Part shown: positions 32,217 through 40,501 of the stretch, one piece after another
Position numbering within the stretch: the first letter of the stretch is position 1
How the letters are laid out: each line of letters opens with the position of its first letter
Translations under genes and position numbers: made by a program
The notes under the pieces: generated by a model
What the model saw: the letters and a program-made list of their open reading frames with translations, nothing else
Told to the model about the DNA's origin: nothing
Databases searched by the model: none
DNA from: Lachnoanaerobaculum umeaense
GTDB taxonomy: Bacteria > Bacillota > Clostridia > Lachnospirales > Lachnospiraceae
Assembly: GCF_003589745.1 (NCBI RefSeq)
Contig: NZ_CP032364.1
Location: forward strand, 558,001-622,000
Reading direction: 5' to 3'
DNA: 64,000 nucleotides

Positions 32217-33518
32217 ATGGAGAATGCAATTGAATTAATTGGTGTTGGAAAAAGTTATAATCTTTATGACAAACCACAGGATAGAATAAAAGAAATTTTC
32301 TCATTAACAAGGAAAAATTATCATAGAGAGTACAAGGCTCTTGATAATATTTCTTTTAGTGTAAAAAAAGGTGAGACACTGGGTATCATAGGTAGAAATG
32401 GTGCCGGTAAGTCTACATTATTAAAACTTATAACCGGTGTAATTACTCCAACAACGGGAGAAATACATACAGATGGTGAGATTTCTGCTCTTTTGGAGCT
32501 AGGAACAGGATTTAATCCGGAGTATACGGGATATGAAAACATCTTTCTAAACGGTTCTATGAGAGGTTTTTCAGATGAAGAAATGCAAGGAAAGTTAAAA
32601 GAAATCATAGATTTTGCAGATATTGGAGAATATATGGGTCAGCCGGTTAAAACATATTCAAGCGGTATGTTTGCAAGATTAGCGTTTGCAGTTATGATAA
32701 GTTTCAAGCCGGAAATACTTATAGTAGACGAAGCACTGTCTGTAGGAGATGTTTTCTTCCAACAAAAATGTAATACTTTTATGAAGGATGAGATGAAGGG
32801 GGTTACAAAACTCTTGGTAACTCATGACATGAACAGTATTGCCAATATGGCCGACAGAGTTATACTTATAGAGAGAGGAAAGATAATCAAGGAGGGAAAA
32901 CCACTTGAGGTTATAGAGGATTATCTTAAACTTCTACATACAACAATCTATAAGGGAGAAGATAGCGCAGCTGAGGAACTTGAAAAAGCTGAGGTTGAAA
33001 ATCAGGATACCTCTTTAAATATAGGTTCATCTGAAGATGGATGGGTAAAGTCGCCTAAAGAGAGCATAGGTGGGGCTCAAGATATTTTGATAGACAGTCA
33101 AAGAGTTTTGATAAATAAAGAGGTAGTAGATGTAGTCAAGCCAGGTGACAGGGTTAGGATAGAGTTATTAATTGATCCAAAGAAGGATGCAGACAATATT
33201 ATTATAGGATATACATTTAAAGACAAGTATGGAAATAGTATTTTTGCACAGAGTACTCTTGGTGAGAATATAATGATAGAGGGAGTGAAAAATGGTGAGA
33301 GACAATATGCAAGAATTGAATTTGATTGGCCTGAAGTTAAAGAGGGGGATTATTTTTTGACTCTGGGTATAGGTGAAGGATATGATCAAATGGTACATAC
33401 GGTTCAGTGCTGGGTTCATAATATTATTCACTTACAAGCTATTTCTCTTAAGCCAATGCATGGAATTATAAACCATAATATTGATAAATTTGAAATAAAG
33501 AGGATAAAAAATGAGTAA
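32217..33518 (+). CDS. wzt: Polysaccharide ABC exporter ATPase with C-terminal glycan-binding-type domain (Wzt-like)
   Basis: 433 residues. Nucleotide-binding domain to ~residue 235: IIGRNGAGKSTLLKLITG (Walker A), GTGFNPEYTGYENIFLNG (exporter-specific loop), YSSGMFARLAFA signature, and ILIVDEALSVGDVFFQ (Walker B). Residues ~265-430 form an added beta-sandwich Wzt_C-like domain (RVLINKEVVDVVKPGDRVRI ... HTVQCWVHNIIH). In E. coli O8/O9a this domain recognises the chain-terminating modification of the glycan. Its presence next to a methyltransferase supports cap recognition before export. Confidence 0.94.
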   Translation: MENAIELIGVGKSYNLYDKPQDRIKEIFSLTRKNYHREYKALDNISFSVKKGETLGIIGRNGAGKSTLLKLITGVITPTTGEIHTDGEISALLELGTGFNPEYTGYENIFLNGSMRGFSDEEMQGKLKEIIDFADIGEYMGQPVKTYSSGMFARLAFAVMISFKPEILIVDEALSVGDVFFQQKCNTFMKDEMKGVTKLLVTHDMNSIANMADRVILIERGKIIKEGKPLEVIEDYLKLLHTTIYKGEDSAAEELEKAEVENQDTSLNIGSSEDGWVKSPKESIGGAQDILIDSQRVLINKEVVDVVKPGDRVRIELLIDPKKDADNIIIGYTFKDKYGNSIFAQSTLGENIMIEGVKNGERQYARIEFDWPEVKEGDYFLTLGIGEGYDQMVHTVQCWVHNIIHLQAISLKPMHGIINHNIDKFEIKRIKNE

Positions 33519-35070
33519 TAATAAATGGATAATGACTGAACCAAAGTTTGAGAGTGATTTGATAAATCCACAGCTTAAATTTGCTTATTGGGAAGGTCAT
33601 AGGGATTTTGTATACGATCTGATAAATTTTGTGAAGCCGGGAATGATTACAGAGCTTGGAAGCCAGTATGGTTGTTCACTATTTACTTTCTGTCAATCTG
33701 TAAAGGATAATGGATTAGATGCAAAGATTAGAGCAGTAGATATGTGGAGTGGAGATATAGGTGCTCCTGATACAGGTGAGGAAGTATTTGCGCTTGTAAA
33801 TAAGATAAAAGATAAATTTTTTTCAAACCTAGATATAAAATTATATCAGATGAGATTTGATGATGCATTACCAGATTTTCAAGATGGTTCTATAGACATT
33901 TTACATATTGACGGAGGACATACATTTGAAGATGTGGATCATGATTTAAAGACATGGTTACCTAAATTGTCAGAAGATGGAATAATACTTTTCCATGATG
34001 TATATAGTGATATAGATGATGGTTCATGTGTACATTGGAGAGAAACAAAAAAGAAATATAGTAATTTCTTTGATTTTGAGCATAGCTGTGGACTTGGAGT
34101 ACTTTTCCCGAAGTCAGATAAGTGGTATAATCGTATAAAAGATTCGGGTTTTTTTGAACTTTACAAGGATGTATATTTTTATAGGTCAAAGTTTAAATAT
34201 GTTTTGAATAGATTTGATGAACTTAGTGGTTTATATGAAGAGAGATATAGAGCTATTGAGCATCAATCTGAAATGATAAAGGAACGAGATAATCGAATAG
34301 AGGCAACAGAGAAGCTTGCGGAGGAAAGACTTGAAGCAATCGAAACTCAGTCAGAAATGATAAAGGAACGAGATAATCGAATAGAGGCAACAGAGAAGCT
34401 TGCGGAGGAAAGACTTGAAGCAATCGAAACCCAGTCAGAAATGATAAAGGAACGAGATAATCGAATAGAGGCAACAGAGAAGCTTGCAGAGGAAAGACTT
34501 GAAGCAATCGAAACTCAGTCAGAAATGATAAAGGAACGAGATAATCGAATAGAGGCAACAGAGAAGCTTGCGGAGGAAAGACTTGAAGCAATCGAAACTC
34601 AGTCTGAAATGATAAAGGAACGAGATAATCGAATAGAGGCAACAGAGAAGCTTGCGGAGGAAAGACTTGAAGCAATCGAAACTCAGTCAGAAATGATAAA
34701 GGAACGAGATGAGCGAATAGAGGCAACAGAGAAGCTTGCGATTGAAAGACTTGAAGCAATCGAAACTCAGTCAGAAATGATAAAGGAGCGAGATGAGCGA
34801 ATAGAGGTTGCAGAGAGATTGGCAGTAGAAAGATTACAAGCTATCGATAATCAATCTGCTATGATACGAGAGCGAGACGAAAAAATAAATGCTTTAGAAG
34901 ACATTGCAAACGAAAGATTGAATATTATTAAGGAAAAGGATGAGCATATAGCTAAAATAGAGACTAAGATGAAGGAGGTTGAAGATAGAAAAGCTGAGCT
35001 TAAGAAGATAATAGACAATCATATAATGTCTAGATGGGAATATAGAAAAAAATTTGGAGGAGATATATGA
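33511..35070 (+). CDS. SAM methyltransferase fused to 28-residue helical repeats (WbdD-like chain terminator)
   Basis: 519 residues. Residues ~45-190 are a class I methyltransferase (TELGSQYGCSLFTFC as SAM motif I; LHIDGGHTFEDVDHDLKTWL and GIILFHDV as the later motifs, CmcI/Methyltransf_24 type). Residues 248-471 are eight consecutive 28-residue repeats (AIETQSEMIKERDNRIEATE...), charged, helical and coiled-coil-like, then a basic tail. No kinase domain is seen. WbdD of E. coli O8/O9a caps the chain and uses a coiled coil as a molecular ruler for length; the same design is inferred here. It overlaps the exporter ATPase gene by 8 bp. Confidence 0.85.
   Translation: MSNNKWIMTEPKFESDLINPQLKFAYWEGHRDFVYDLINFVKPGMITELGSQYGCSLFTFCQSVKDNGLDAKIRAVDMWSGDIGAPDTGEEVFALVNKIKDKFFSNLDIKLYQMRFDDALPDFQDGSIDILHIDGGHTFEDVDHDLKTWLPKLSEDGIILFHDVYSDIDDGSCVHWRETKKKYSNFFDFEHSCGLGVLFPKSDKWYNRIKDSGFFELYKDVYFYRSKFKYVLNRFDELSGLYEERYRAIEHQSEMIKERDNRIEATEKLAEERLEAIETQSEMIKERDNRIEATEKLAEERLEAIETQSEMIKERDNRIEATEKLAEERLEAIETQSEMIKERDNRIEATEKLAEERLEAIETQSEMIKERDNRIEATEKLAEERLEAIETQSEMIKERDERIEATEKLAIERLEAIETQSEMIKERDERIEVAERLAVERLQAIDNQSAMIRERDEKINALEDIANERLNIIKEKDEHIAKIETKMKEVEDRKAELKKIIDNHIMSRWEYRKKFGGDI
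34252..34923 (+). repeat. Eight tandem 84-bp repeats inside the methyltransferase gene
   Basis: Units start at 34252, 34336, 34420, 34504, 34588, 34672, 34756 and 34840. Units 2-5 differ from one another at only a few silent positions; units 7 and 8 are more diverged. Such near-identical tandem DNA repeats can gain or lose units by recombination or slippage in steps of 28 residues without breaking the frame. Confidence 0.95.
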
Positions 35071-36278
35071 GAGCAGCGTGGGTATTACCGTCATTTATAG
35101 AGGGATCTGGAGGTCATAGAACAATATTACAGAACATTCAATATATGATTAACCAAGGTGATGAGTGTGATGTATATGTAGAGGACAAGAATGATGTAAA
35201 AGATGTTGCAGAGCTTGAGAAAATGGTAAAAAAATTCTTTGGAAACTGTGATGCAAGGTTCTTTCTTGGGTATGATATTAAAGGTGAATATGATATTATA
35301 TTTGCTACAGCCTGGTATACAGCTAAAGTTGTAAGAGATTGTGGTCTAAATGCTGTGAAAGCTTATTTTATTCAAGATTTTGAGGCGTTGTTCAACCCTA
35401 TGGGTGACGGTTATTTACTTGCATGTAATTCTTATTGTTATGGATTAAAACCTGTGACGATAGGAAGATGGTTATCTCATAAGATGAAAACTGAGTATAA
35501 TACAGATTCTCAATTTTTTGATTTCTGTGCAGATCAAAAAGTATATAAAAAACTTAATAATGTAGAGAAGGAAAATGCTATATGTTTTATATATCAACCT
35601 GATAAACCTAGAAGATGCAGTATGGTTGGTATAGAGGCACTTGGAATTGTGAAATTTTTACGTCCGGATATAAAAATTTATTTGTATGGGTCTACTATAA
35701 AGGGTAATGTATGGTTTGAACATGAAAATCTTGGAATTATACCAATTGAGAAGTGTAATGAGCTTTATAATAAGTGTAGTGTTGGGCTATGTATAAGTTC
35801 TTCAAATCCATCAAGAATTCCATTTGAGATGATGGCAGCAGGATTGCCTGTAGTTGACTTATTTATGGAAAATAACTTATATGATATGCCGGAGGTGGGA
35901 GTATCATTGGCACACTATACTCCGGAATCTATCGCAAAGGCACTTATAGACATTCTTGACGACAAAGATAAGGCAAAACAAATGTCAGAGTATGGACAAG
36001 AATATATGAAAGATAAGGATTTGGTACATGGCTATAAACAGTTCTATGAGGCTGTAAAAAGAATGGTTACTAACACAGTTCCATCAAATGATACTTTTGA
36101 AAAGCTTTATAATGGTAAGCCGGTGGTAGCTGATGTGATGATGAATCAAAAACTCGAGGATAGATATGAAGCTCCTGTTATGGTGGATAATTCACTCCTA
36201 GGCAAGCTTAAGAGGGTAAGATTTATTAGAAAGAGTAAATTGATTCGTAAAATATGGTATAAATTTAAAGGGATTTAG
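35067..36278 (+). CDS. Glycosyltransferase, rhamnan-synthesis WsaF-like
   Basis: 403 residues. N-terminal WVLPSFIEGSGGHRTILQNI is the WsaF/GT4 hallmark (GGH R). Central AYFIQDFEALFNPMGDGYLL, then PDKPRRCSMVGIEALGIVKF, and the C-terminal CISSSNPSRIPFEMMAAGLPVVDL (donor-site Glu). WsaF-type enzymes transfer rhamnose; here the donor could be another sugar. It overlaps the methyltransferase stop (ATGA), which suggests coupled translation. Confidence 0.85.
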   Translation: MRAAWVLPSFIEGSGGHRTILQNIQYMINQGDECDVYVEDKNDVKDVAELEKMVKKFFGNCDARFFLGYDIKGEYDIIFATAWYTAKVVRDCGLNAVKAYFIQDFEALFNPMGDGYLLACNSYCYGLKPVTIGRWLSHKMKTEYNTDSQFFDFCADQKVYKKLNNVEKENAICFIYQPDKPRRCSMVGIEALGIVKFLRPDIKIYLYGSTIKGNVWFEHENLGIIPIEKCNELYNKCSVGLCISSSNPSRIPFEMMAAGLPVVDLFMENNLYDMPEVGVSLAHYTPESIAKALIDILDDKDKAKQMSEYGQEYMKDKDLVHGYKQFYEAVKRMVTNTVPSNDTFEKLYNGKPVVADVMMNQKLEDRYEAPVMVDNSLLGKLKRVRFIRKSKLIRKIWYKFKGI

Positions 36279-36282
36279 AAGT

Positions 36283-38232
36283 ATGGAAAACAAGAATTAT
36301 AAATTATTGTCTTTGGATATTTGGGACACCATACTTAGAAGAAAATGTCATCCAGATGCAATAAAGGTATATACCTCAAGGGAGTTTTATCTCAAGGCAA
36401 AAGATTATATAAAATCAGATAAAAGAAATCTAAGAGAGTTGACAAAACTTAGGGTAGATGTAGAAAGAGAGATTGGTACAGAAAGTAAAGATTCCGGATT
36501 TGATGACGAATATAATATAAAAGATGTATTCAGGAGATGGATAAAGTATTCTTGTGATAGAGATTATCCGGATTGTGATGCTTTAGTTGAAGAATTATAT
36601 GATGTTGAGTTAAATTGTGAATTAAGAAACATTTATTTGGATCCAACTATTGATAGTACTATCGAGTCGATTAAGCATGAAAAATTGGTTTGCATCTCCG
36701 ATTTTTATACGGATAAATTCTTTTTACAAAGACTGATTGATAGTGTAGGAATGAAAAATAAAATTGATGAGATTTATTGTTCATGCGACTATAAGGTAAA
36801 TAAGAGATCAGGACGACTTTTTGAATTGGTAGAGAAAGAGTGTAATGTAATTCCACCTGAACATATTCATATAGGAGATAATGGTTATAGTGATGTTGAA
36901 GTTCCAAAAAGACTTGGAATAGATGCAATACACTATTTGCCGGATGAAGAACATAAGATGCGGAAAGATAGAGAAGCAGCTTTTGTGTTAGATGTAAAGA
37001 ACTCTTTGAGATATAAAGGATTTCCATTATCTTCGGATAGGGATATAAGTCTTTTCTTCTATGGATTTATATCAGATATAATGGAAAACTGTATTGAAAA
37101 AAATATAAGAAAAATATATTTTTTTACAAGAGAGGGAGAGTTTTATAAAGAAATATTTGATTCCCTTTCAGAGTTTTATGATGAAAGCATTGTACCTAAA
37201 TCATATATTCTTGAAGTAAGTAGACTCTCTACATTTGTGGCTTCATTGAGAGAATTTACATTGGATGAAATGATGCGACTATGGAATCAGTATTCTATAC
37301 AGTCTATGCGTGCAATGTTCAAGTCTTTAGCAATGGAAATAGAAAATGTTAAGGGATTTTTAAATAGATATTCAATAAATCCTGATGAAATACTTACATA
37401 TCCTTGGACATTGGAGCCCGTACAAAAGTTGTTTGCGGATATAGAGTTTAAGGACTTTATGGAGAAGCATATAGAAAATAAAAAGCAGCAGCTATTAGAC
37501 TATTGTAAAGGTAAGAGTTTAACAGAAGAAATGAATGAAGAAATAGCAATTGTAGATATAGGCTGGAGAGGTACTATTCAGGACAATTTATGTTATATAT
37601 TCAAGAATGCTATGATACATGGTTATTATGTTGGACTTATACAATTCCTTAATAAACAGCCGGATAATTCAAGAAAGTGTGGATATCTGGATAAATGTAG
37701 TTTTGCAAGAGCACTTTTAACAATTTCTACTCCATTTGAGATGATTTGCAATTCTCCAAATGGAAGTACCGTAGGGTATGAAAAGAATGAAAAAGGAATT
37801 ACATTAGCTATTAGAAACAATGAAAAGAGTGAGGATGATATTTTCTTTAAATACACAAAAAAATTACAGGAAAAAGTATTGAGTGAGTGTATAGAACTTG
37901 GAAAATATTGTTGTGATAATTTTATTACATCAGAAGATATTAGAAATGATGCTTATGAAGCACTTAGAAGTTTTATATATTATCCGGATAGAGAAACAGT
38001 AAATTCTTATTTTAGCCTAACACACAATGAGGAGTTTGGAGTAGGTGCTTATGTAGATAAGAGAACTGTATTTAGACCGGTTTTGATGTTTCTTGCAGTT
38101 TTTAGTAAGAAAAAGAGACAGGAGTTTAAGGATTTTTTGAGAGATACTACATGGCCTCAAGGATATCTCACAAAGTATAGGCTGTATCCATTGATAAAAA
38201 TCTACAATAATATATTGGAGAAGTATTATTAG
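36283..38232 (+). CDS. HAD-superfamily protein of polysaccharide clusters (COG5610-like)
   Basis: 649 residues. N-terminal HAD domain: SLDIWDTILRRKCHPD (motif I, D-x-W-D-T), VCISDFYTDK (motif II), and HIGDNGYSDVEVPKRLGI (motif IV). The C-terminal ~400 residues, with FFTREGEFYKEIFDSL and IVDIGWRGTIQDNL, match the extended form found in surface-glycan loci. The biochemical function of this family is not established; a sugar or glycan phosphatase role is plausible. It is 4 bp after the WsaF-like gene. Confidence 0.78.
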   Translation: MENKNYKLLSLDIWDTILRRKCHPDAIKVYTSREFYLKAKDYIKSDKRNLRELTKLRVDVEREIGTESKDSGFDDEYNIKDVFRRWIKYSCDRDYPDCDALVEELYDVELNCELRNIYLDPTIDSTIESIKHEKLVCISDFYTDKFFLQRLIDSVGMKNKIDEIYCSCDYKVNKRSGRLFELVEKECNVIPPEHIHIGDNGYSDVEVPKRLGIDAIHYLPDEEHKMRKDREAAFVLDVKNSLRYKGFPLSSDRDISLFFYGFISDIMENCIEKNIRKIYFFTREGEFYKEIFDSLSEFYDESIVPKSYILEVSRLSTFVASLREFTLDEMMRLWNQYSIQSMRAMFKSLAMEIENVKGFLNRYSINPDEILTYPWTLEPVQKLFADIEFKDFMEKHIENKKQQLLDYCKGKSLTEEMNEEIAIVDIGWRGTIQDNLCYIFKNAMIHGYYVGLIQFLNKQPDNSRKCGYLDKCSFARALLTISTPFEMICNSPNGSTVGYEKNEKGITLAIRNNEKSEDDIFFKYTKKLQEKVLSECIELGKYCCDNFITSEDIRNDAYEALRSFIYYPDRETVNSYFSLTHNEEFGVGAYVDKRTVFRPVLMFLAVFSKKKRQEFKDFLRDTTWPQGYLTKYRLYPLIKIYNNILEKYY

Positions 38233-38249
38233 AGGAAGGGCTTAATATA

Positions 38250-38618
38250 ATGAAAAATATAAAAAAATTAATAATTATTTTGATGGCTATACTGTCTTTT
38301 AGTACAATGACAGCCTTTGCTGAAGAATTTGGTAATGTTGGAAGCATAACAAATCAGACAATAGAAGATGGTAGTGATTGGATTATAGTAAATCCTGGGG
38401 AGAGTGGAAGAGGAATTATTATTCAGGATGAAAATAAGAATCCTGTGCTTACTGTGGATAGATATGGTGCAATATACATAAAAGGGAAGCTTTTTATAAA
38501 CGATAAGGAATATACTGATTCTTTTAAAGGTGCGTTTACACCTATAAATGGCTTCATATATTCATTATTAGCAGTTTCACTTTTGTTACATATTGTAAGT
38601 TTCATGAGAAAGAAATAA
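38250..38618 (+). CDS. Small exported protein with C-terminal membrane anchor
   Basis: 122 residues. Signal peptide MKNIKKLIIILMAILSFSTM... with likely cleavage after AFA, near residue 24. A ~65-residue exterior beta-rich domain follows, then a C-terminal membrane segment (FIYSLLAVSLLLHIVSFM) with positive RKK end. GAGGAAGG ribosome site. No family is recognised. Its place at the end of the glycan operon, before a terminator, suggests a role at the cell surface. Confidence 0.6.
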   Translation: MKNIKKLIIILMAILSFSTMTAFAEEFGNVGSITNQTIEDGSDWIIVNPGESGRGIIIQDENKNPVLTVDRYGAIYIKGKLFINDKEYTDSFKGAFTPINGFIYSLLAVSLLLHIVSFMRKK

Positions 38619-38625
38619 TATTGTT

Positions 38626-38655
38626 TAGCAGGATGTGTTTGCACCCTGCTTTTTA
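38626..38655 (+). terminator. Intrinsic terminator
   Basis: AGCAGG pairs with CCTGCT followed by TTTTTAT; it ends the first glycan transcription unit. Confidence 0.65.
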
Positions 38656-38671
38656 TGTATATAATCAAAGT

Positions 38672-38700
38672 TTGCACAGTGAGTTAGTTTATGTTAGTAT
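38672..38700 (+). promoter_or_regulatory. Promoter for the heptose/rfbH genes
   Basis: TTGCAC (38672-38677), 17-bp spacer, TAGTAT (38695-38700), 29 bp ahead of the kinase start. Confidence 0.6.
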
Positions 38701-38729
38701 GGTGCATATACATAATTAGGAGATATTAA

Positions 38730-39800
38730 ATGATTATTCGTTCAAAGGCACCATTGCGTGTAAGTTTTGGTGGTGGTGGTACTGATGTAGCTCCATTTTG
38801 TGAAAATCAAGGTGGAGTCATTATAGGAAGTACTATAAATAAATATGCATATTGTTCTATCTTACCAAGAAATGATGAAGAGATAATAGTACATTCTTTG
38901 GATTTTGATATGACGGTAAAATATAATACAAAAGAAAATTTTGTATATGATGGTAAGTTGGATTTGGTAAAAGCAGCACTAAAGGCTATGGATATAAAAG
39001 AAGGCTGTGAAGTTTACTTGCATTGTGATGCACCTCCTGGTTCTGGATTAGGTACCAGTTCGACTGTAACTGTTGCACTGCTTAGTGCTATGGCAAAGTG
39101 GAAGAGAATAGATTTAGATACTTATCGAATGGCTGATTTGGCATTTGGAGTGGAGAGAATAGATCTTGGAATATCAGGAGGATATCAAGATCAGTATGCA
39201 ACTACATTTGGTGGTTTTAATTTTATGGAGTTTCATGGCAGAAATAATGTAGTGGTAAATCCTCTTAGAATACACAAAGAGATAATACATGAATTAGAGT
39301 ACAATCTTATTATGTGTTATACTGGAGGTGTACATGTTTCTGCCAATATTATTGATGACCAAGTAAAAAATTATGAAAATCAGGATTCATTTATGGCTAT
39401 GTGTGAAGTAAAGGCTTTAGCATATGCTATGAAGGATGAATTATTAAAAGGAAATTTGAATGCATTTGGAAAATTGTTGGATTATAGTTGGAACAGTAAA
39501 AAAAGAATGAGTAATAAAATTTCAAATCCGGCTATAGATGCACTATATAATAGAGCAAAGCAAGATGGTGCTATAGGTGGAAAACTACTTGGTGCCGGTG
39601 GTGGAGGATTTTTACTCATATATTGTCCTTTTAATGCTAGGCATAAAGTAGCTGCGGGACTTGAAGATATGGGTGGACAAATTTTAGATTGGAACTTCGA
39701 ACTTCGGGGAGTACAAAGTTGGATTGTTGATACTGATAGATGGGATTATCAAAGTATTGACATTAGGCTACCGGAGGGAGAATTCAGATTTGATGTATGA
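38730..39800 (+). CDS. hddA: GHMP kinase, D-glycero-D-manno-heptose 7-phosphate kinase-like
   Basis: 356 residues. IIRSKAPLRVSFGGGGTDVA at the N terminus, PPGSGLGTSSTVTVALLSAM as ATP-binding motif 2, and GKLLGAGGGGFLLIYCPF as motif 3. These are the features of the HddA branch of GHMP kinases. The next gene is a sedoheptulose-7-phosphate isomerase, the preceding step of the same pathway, which strongly supports the call. The nucleotidyltransferase (hddC) and phosphatase (gmhB) are not seen in the window. Confidence 0.88.
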   Translation: MIIRSKAPLRVSFGGGGTDVAPFCENQGGVIIGSTINKYAYCSILPRNDEEIIVHSLDFDMTVKYNTKENFVYDGKLDLVKAALKAMDIKEGCEVYLHCDAPPGSGLGTSSTVTVALLSAMAKWKRIDLDTYRMADLAFGVERIDLGISGGYQDQYATTFGGFNFMEFHGRNNVVVNPLRIHKEIIHELEYNLIMCYTGGVHVSANIIDDQVKNYENQDSFMAMCEVKALAYAMKDELLKGNLNAFGKLLDYSWNSKKRMSNKISNPAIDALYNRAKQDGAIGGKLLGAGGGGFLLIYCPFNARHKVAAGLEDMGGQILDWNFELRGVQSWIVDTDRWDYQSIDIRLPEGEFRFDV

Positions 39801-39810
39801 TTGAGGTTTT

Positions 39811-40452
39811 ATGGAAGAAAATATTATAAAAATATTAGATGACTTGATTAGTAGATATCCCAAACTCAATATAGTGAAGAATAATATTTGGATGTCCTAT
39901 AAGATTTTAGAAAAATCCTATTTAAATGGTGGTAAACTATTAATAGCTGGAAATGGTGGAAGTGCAGCAGATTCAGAGCATATAGTTGGTGAGCTGATGA
40001 AGGGATTTATTAAACCTAGAAGTCTAAAGGAAGACTTACAAGAGAAGCTAAAGAATATCGACAAAAATATGGGGGATGTCTTAGCAGAAAGTTTGCAAGG
40101 GGCATTACCTGCTATTTCGGTCACAGGTCATGTAGGACTTTCGACGGCATATTTAAATGATTGTAATCCATTGCTTTCATTTGCACAACAAGTAAATGGC
40201 TTTGGTAAAGAGGGAGATGTATTCCTTGGAATTTCAACTTCCGGAAATTCTGAAAATATATTATATGCTTTAGTGACGGCTAAAGCAAAAGGTCTGATAA
40301 CCATTGGACTTTCAGGTAGAGATGGTGGTAAAATGAGAGAGTTTTGTGATGAAATAATAATAGTTCCTGAAAAAGAGACATTTAAAATTCAGGAGTTTCA
40401 TTTACCTATATATCATTCGCTATGTCTTATGCTAGAAGAGAGATTTTTCTAG
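39811..40452 (+). CDS. gmhA: Sedoheptulose-7-phosphate isomerase
   Basis: 213 residues. SIS domain with LLIAGNGGSAADSEHIVGEL (substrate-binding Ser), ISVTGHVGLSTAYLNDC, FLGISTSGNSENILYAL and the C-terminal EFHLPIYHSLCLMLEE (metal/active-site Glu and His of GmhA). It converts sedoheptulose 7-phosphate to D-glycero-D-manno-heptose 7-phosphate, the substrate of HddA. Confidence 0.92.
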   Translation: MEENIIKILDDLISRYPKLNIVKNNIWMSYKILEKSYLNGGKLLIAGNGGSAADSEHIVGELMKGFIKPRSLKEDLQEKLKNIDKNMGDVLAESLQGALPAISVTGHVGLSTAYLNDCNPLLSFAQQVNGFGKEGDVFLGISTSGNSENILYALVTAKAKGLITIGLSGRDGGKMREFCDEIIIVPEKETFKIQEFHLPIYHSLCLMLEERFF

Positions 40453-40501
40453 GAAGTGTATATTTGTAAAAAACAATGATAAATATTAGCTTGGAGGAGA
40501 G

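Noticed and set aside
34253..34759. 168-codon reverse-strand frame with a repeating Leu/Phe/Pro product
   Set aside because: It is the antisense shadow of the tandem repeats in the methyltransferase gene.
34252..34923. CRISPR-like tandem repeat
   Set aside because: The 84-bp units are contiguous without spacers, keep one open frame, and encode the helical rod of the methyltransferase.
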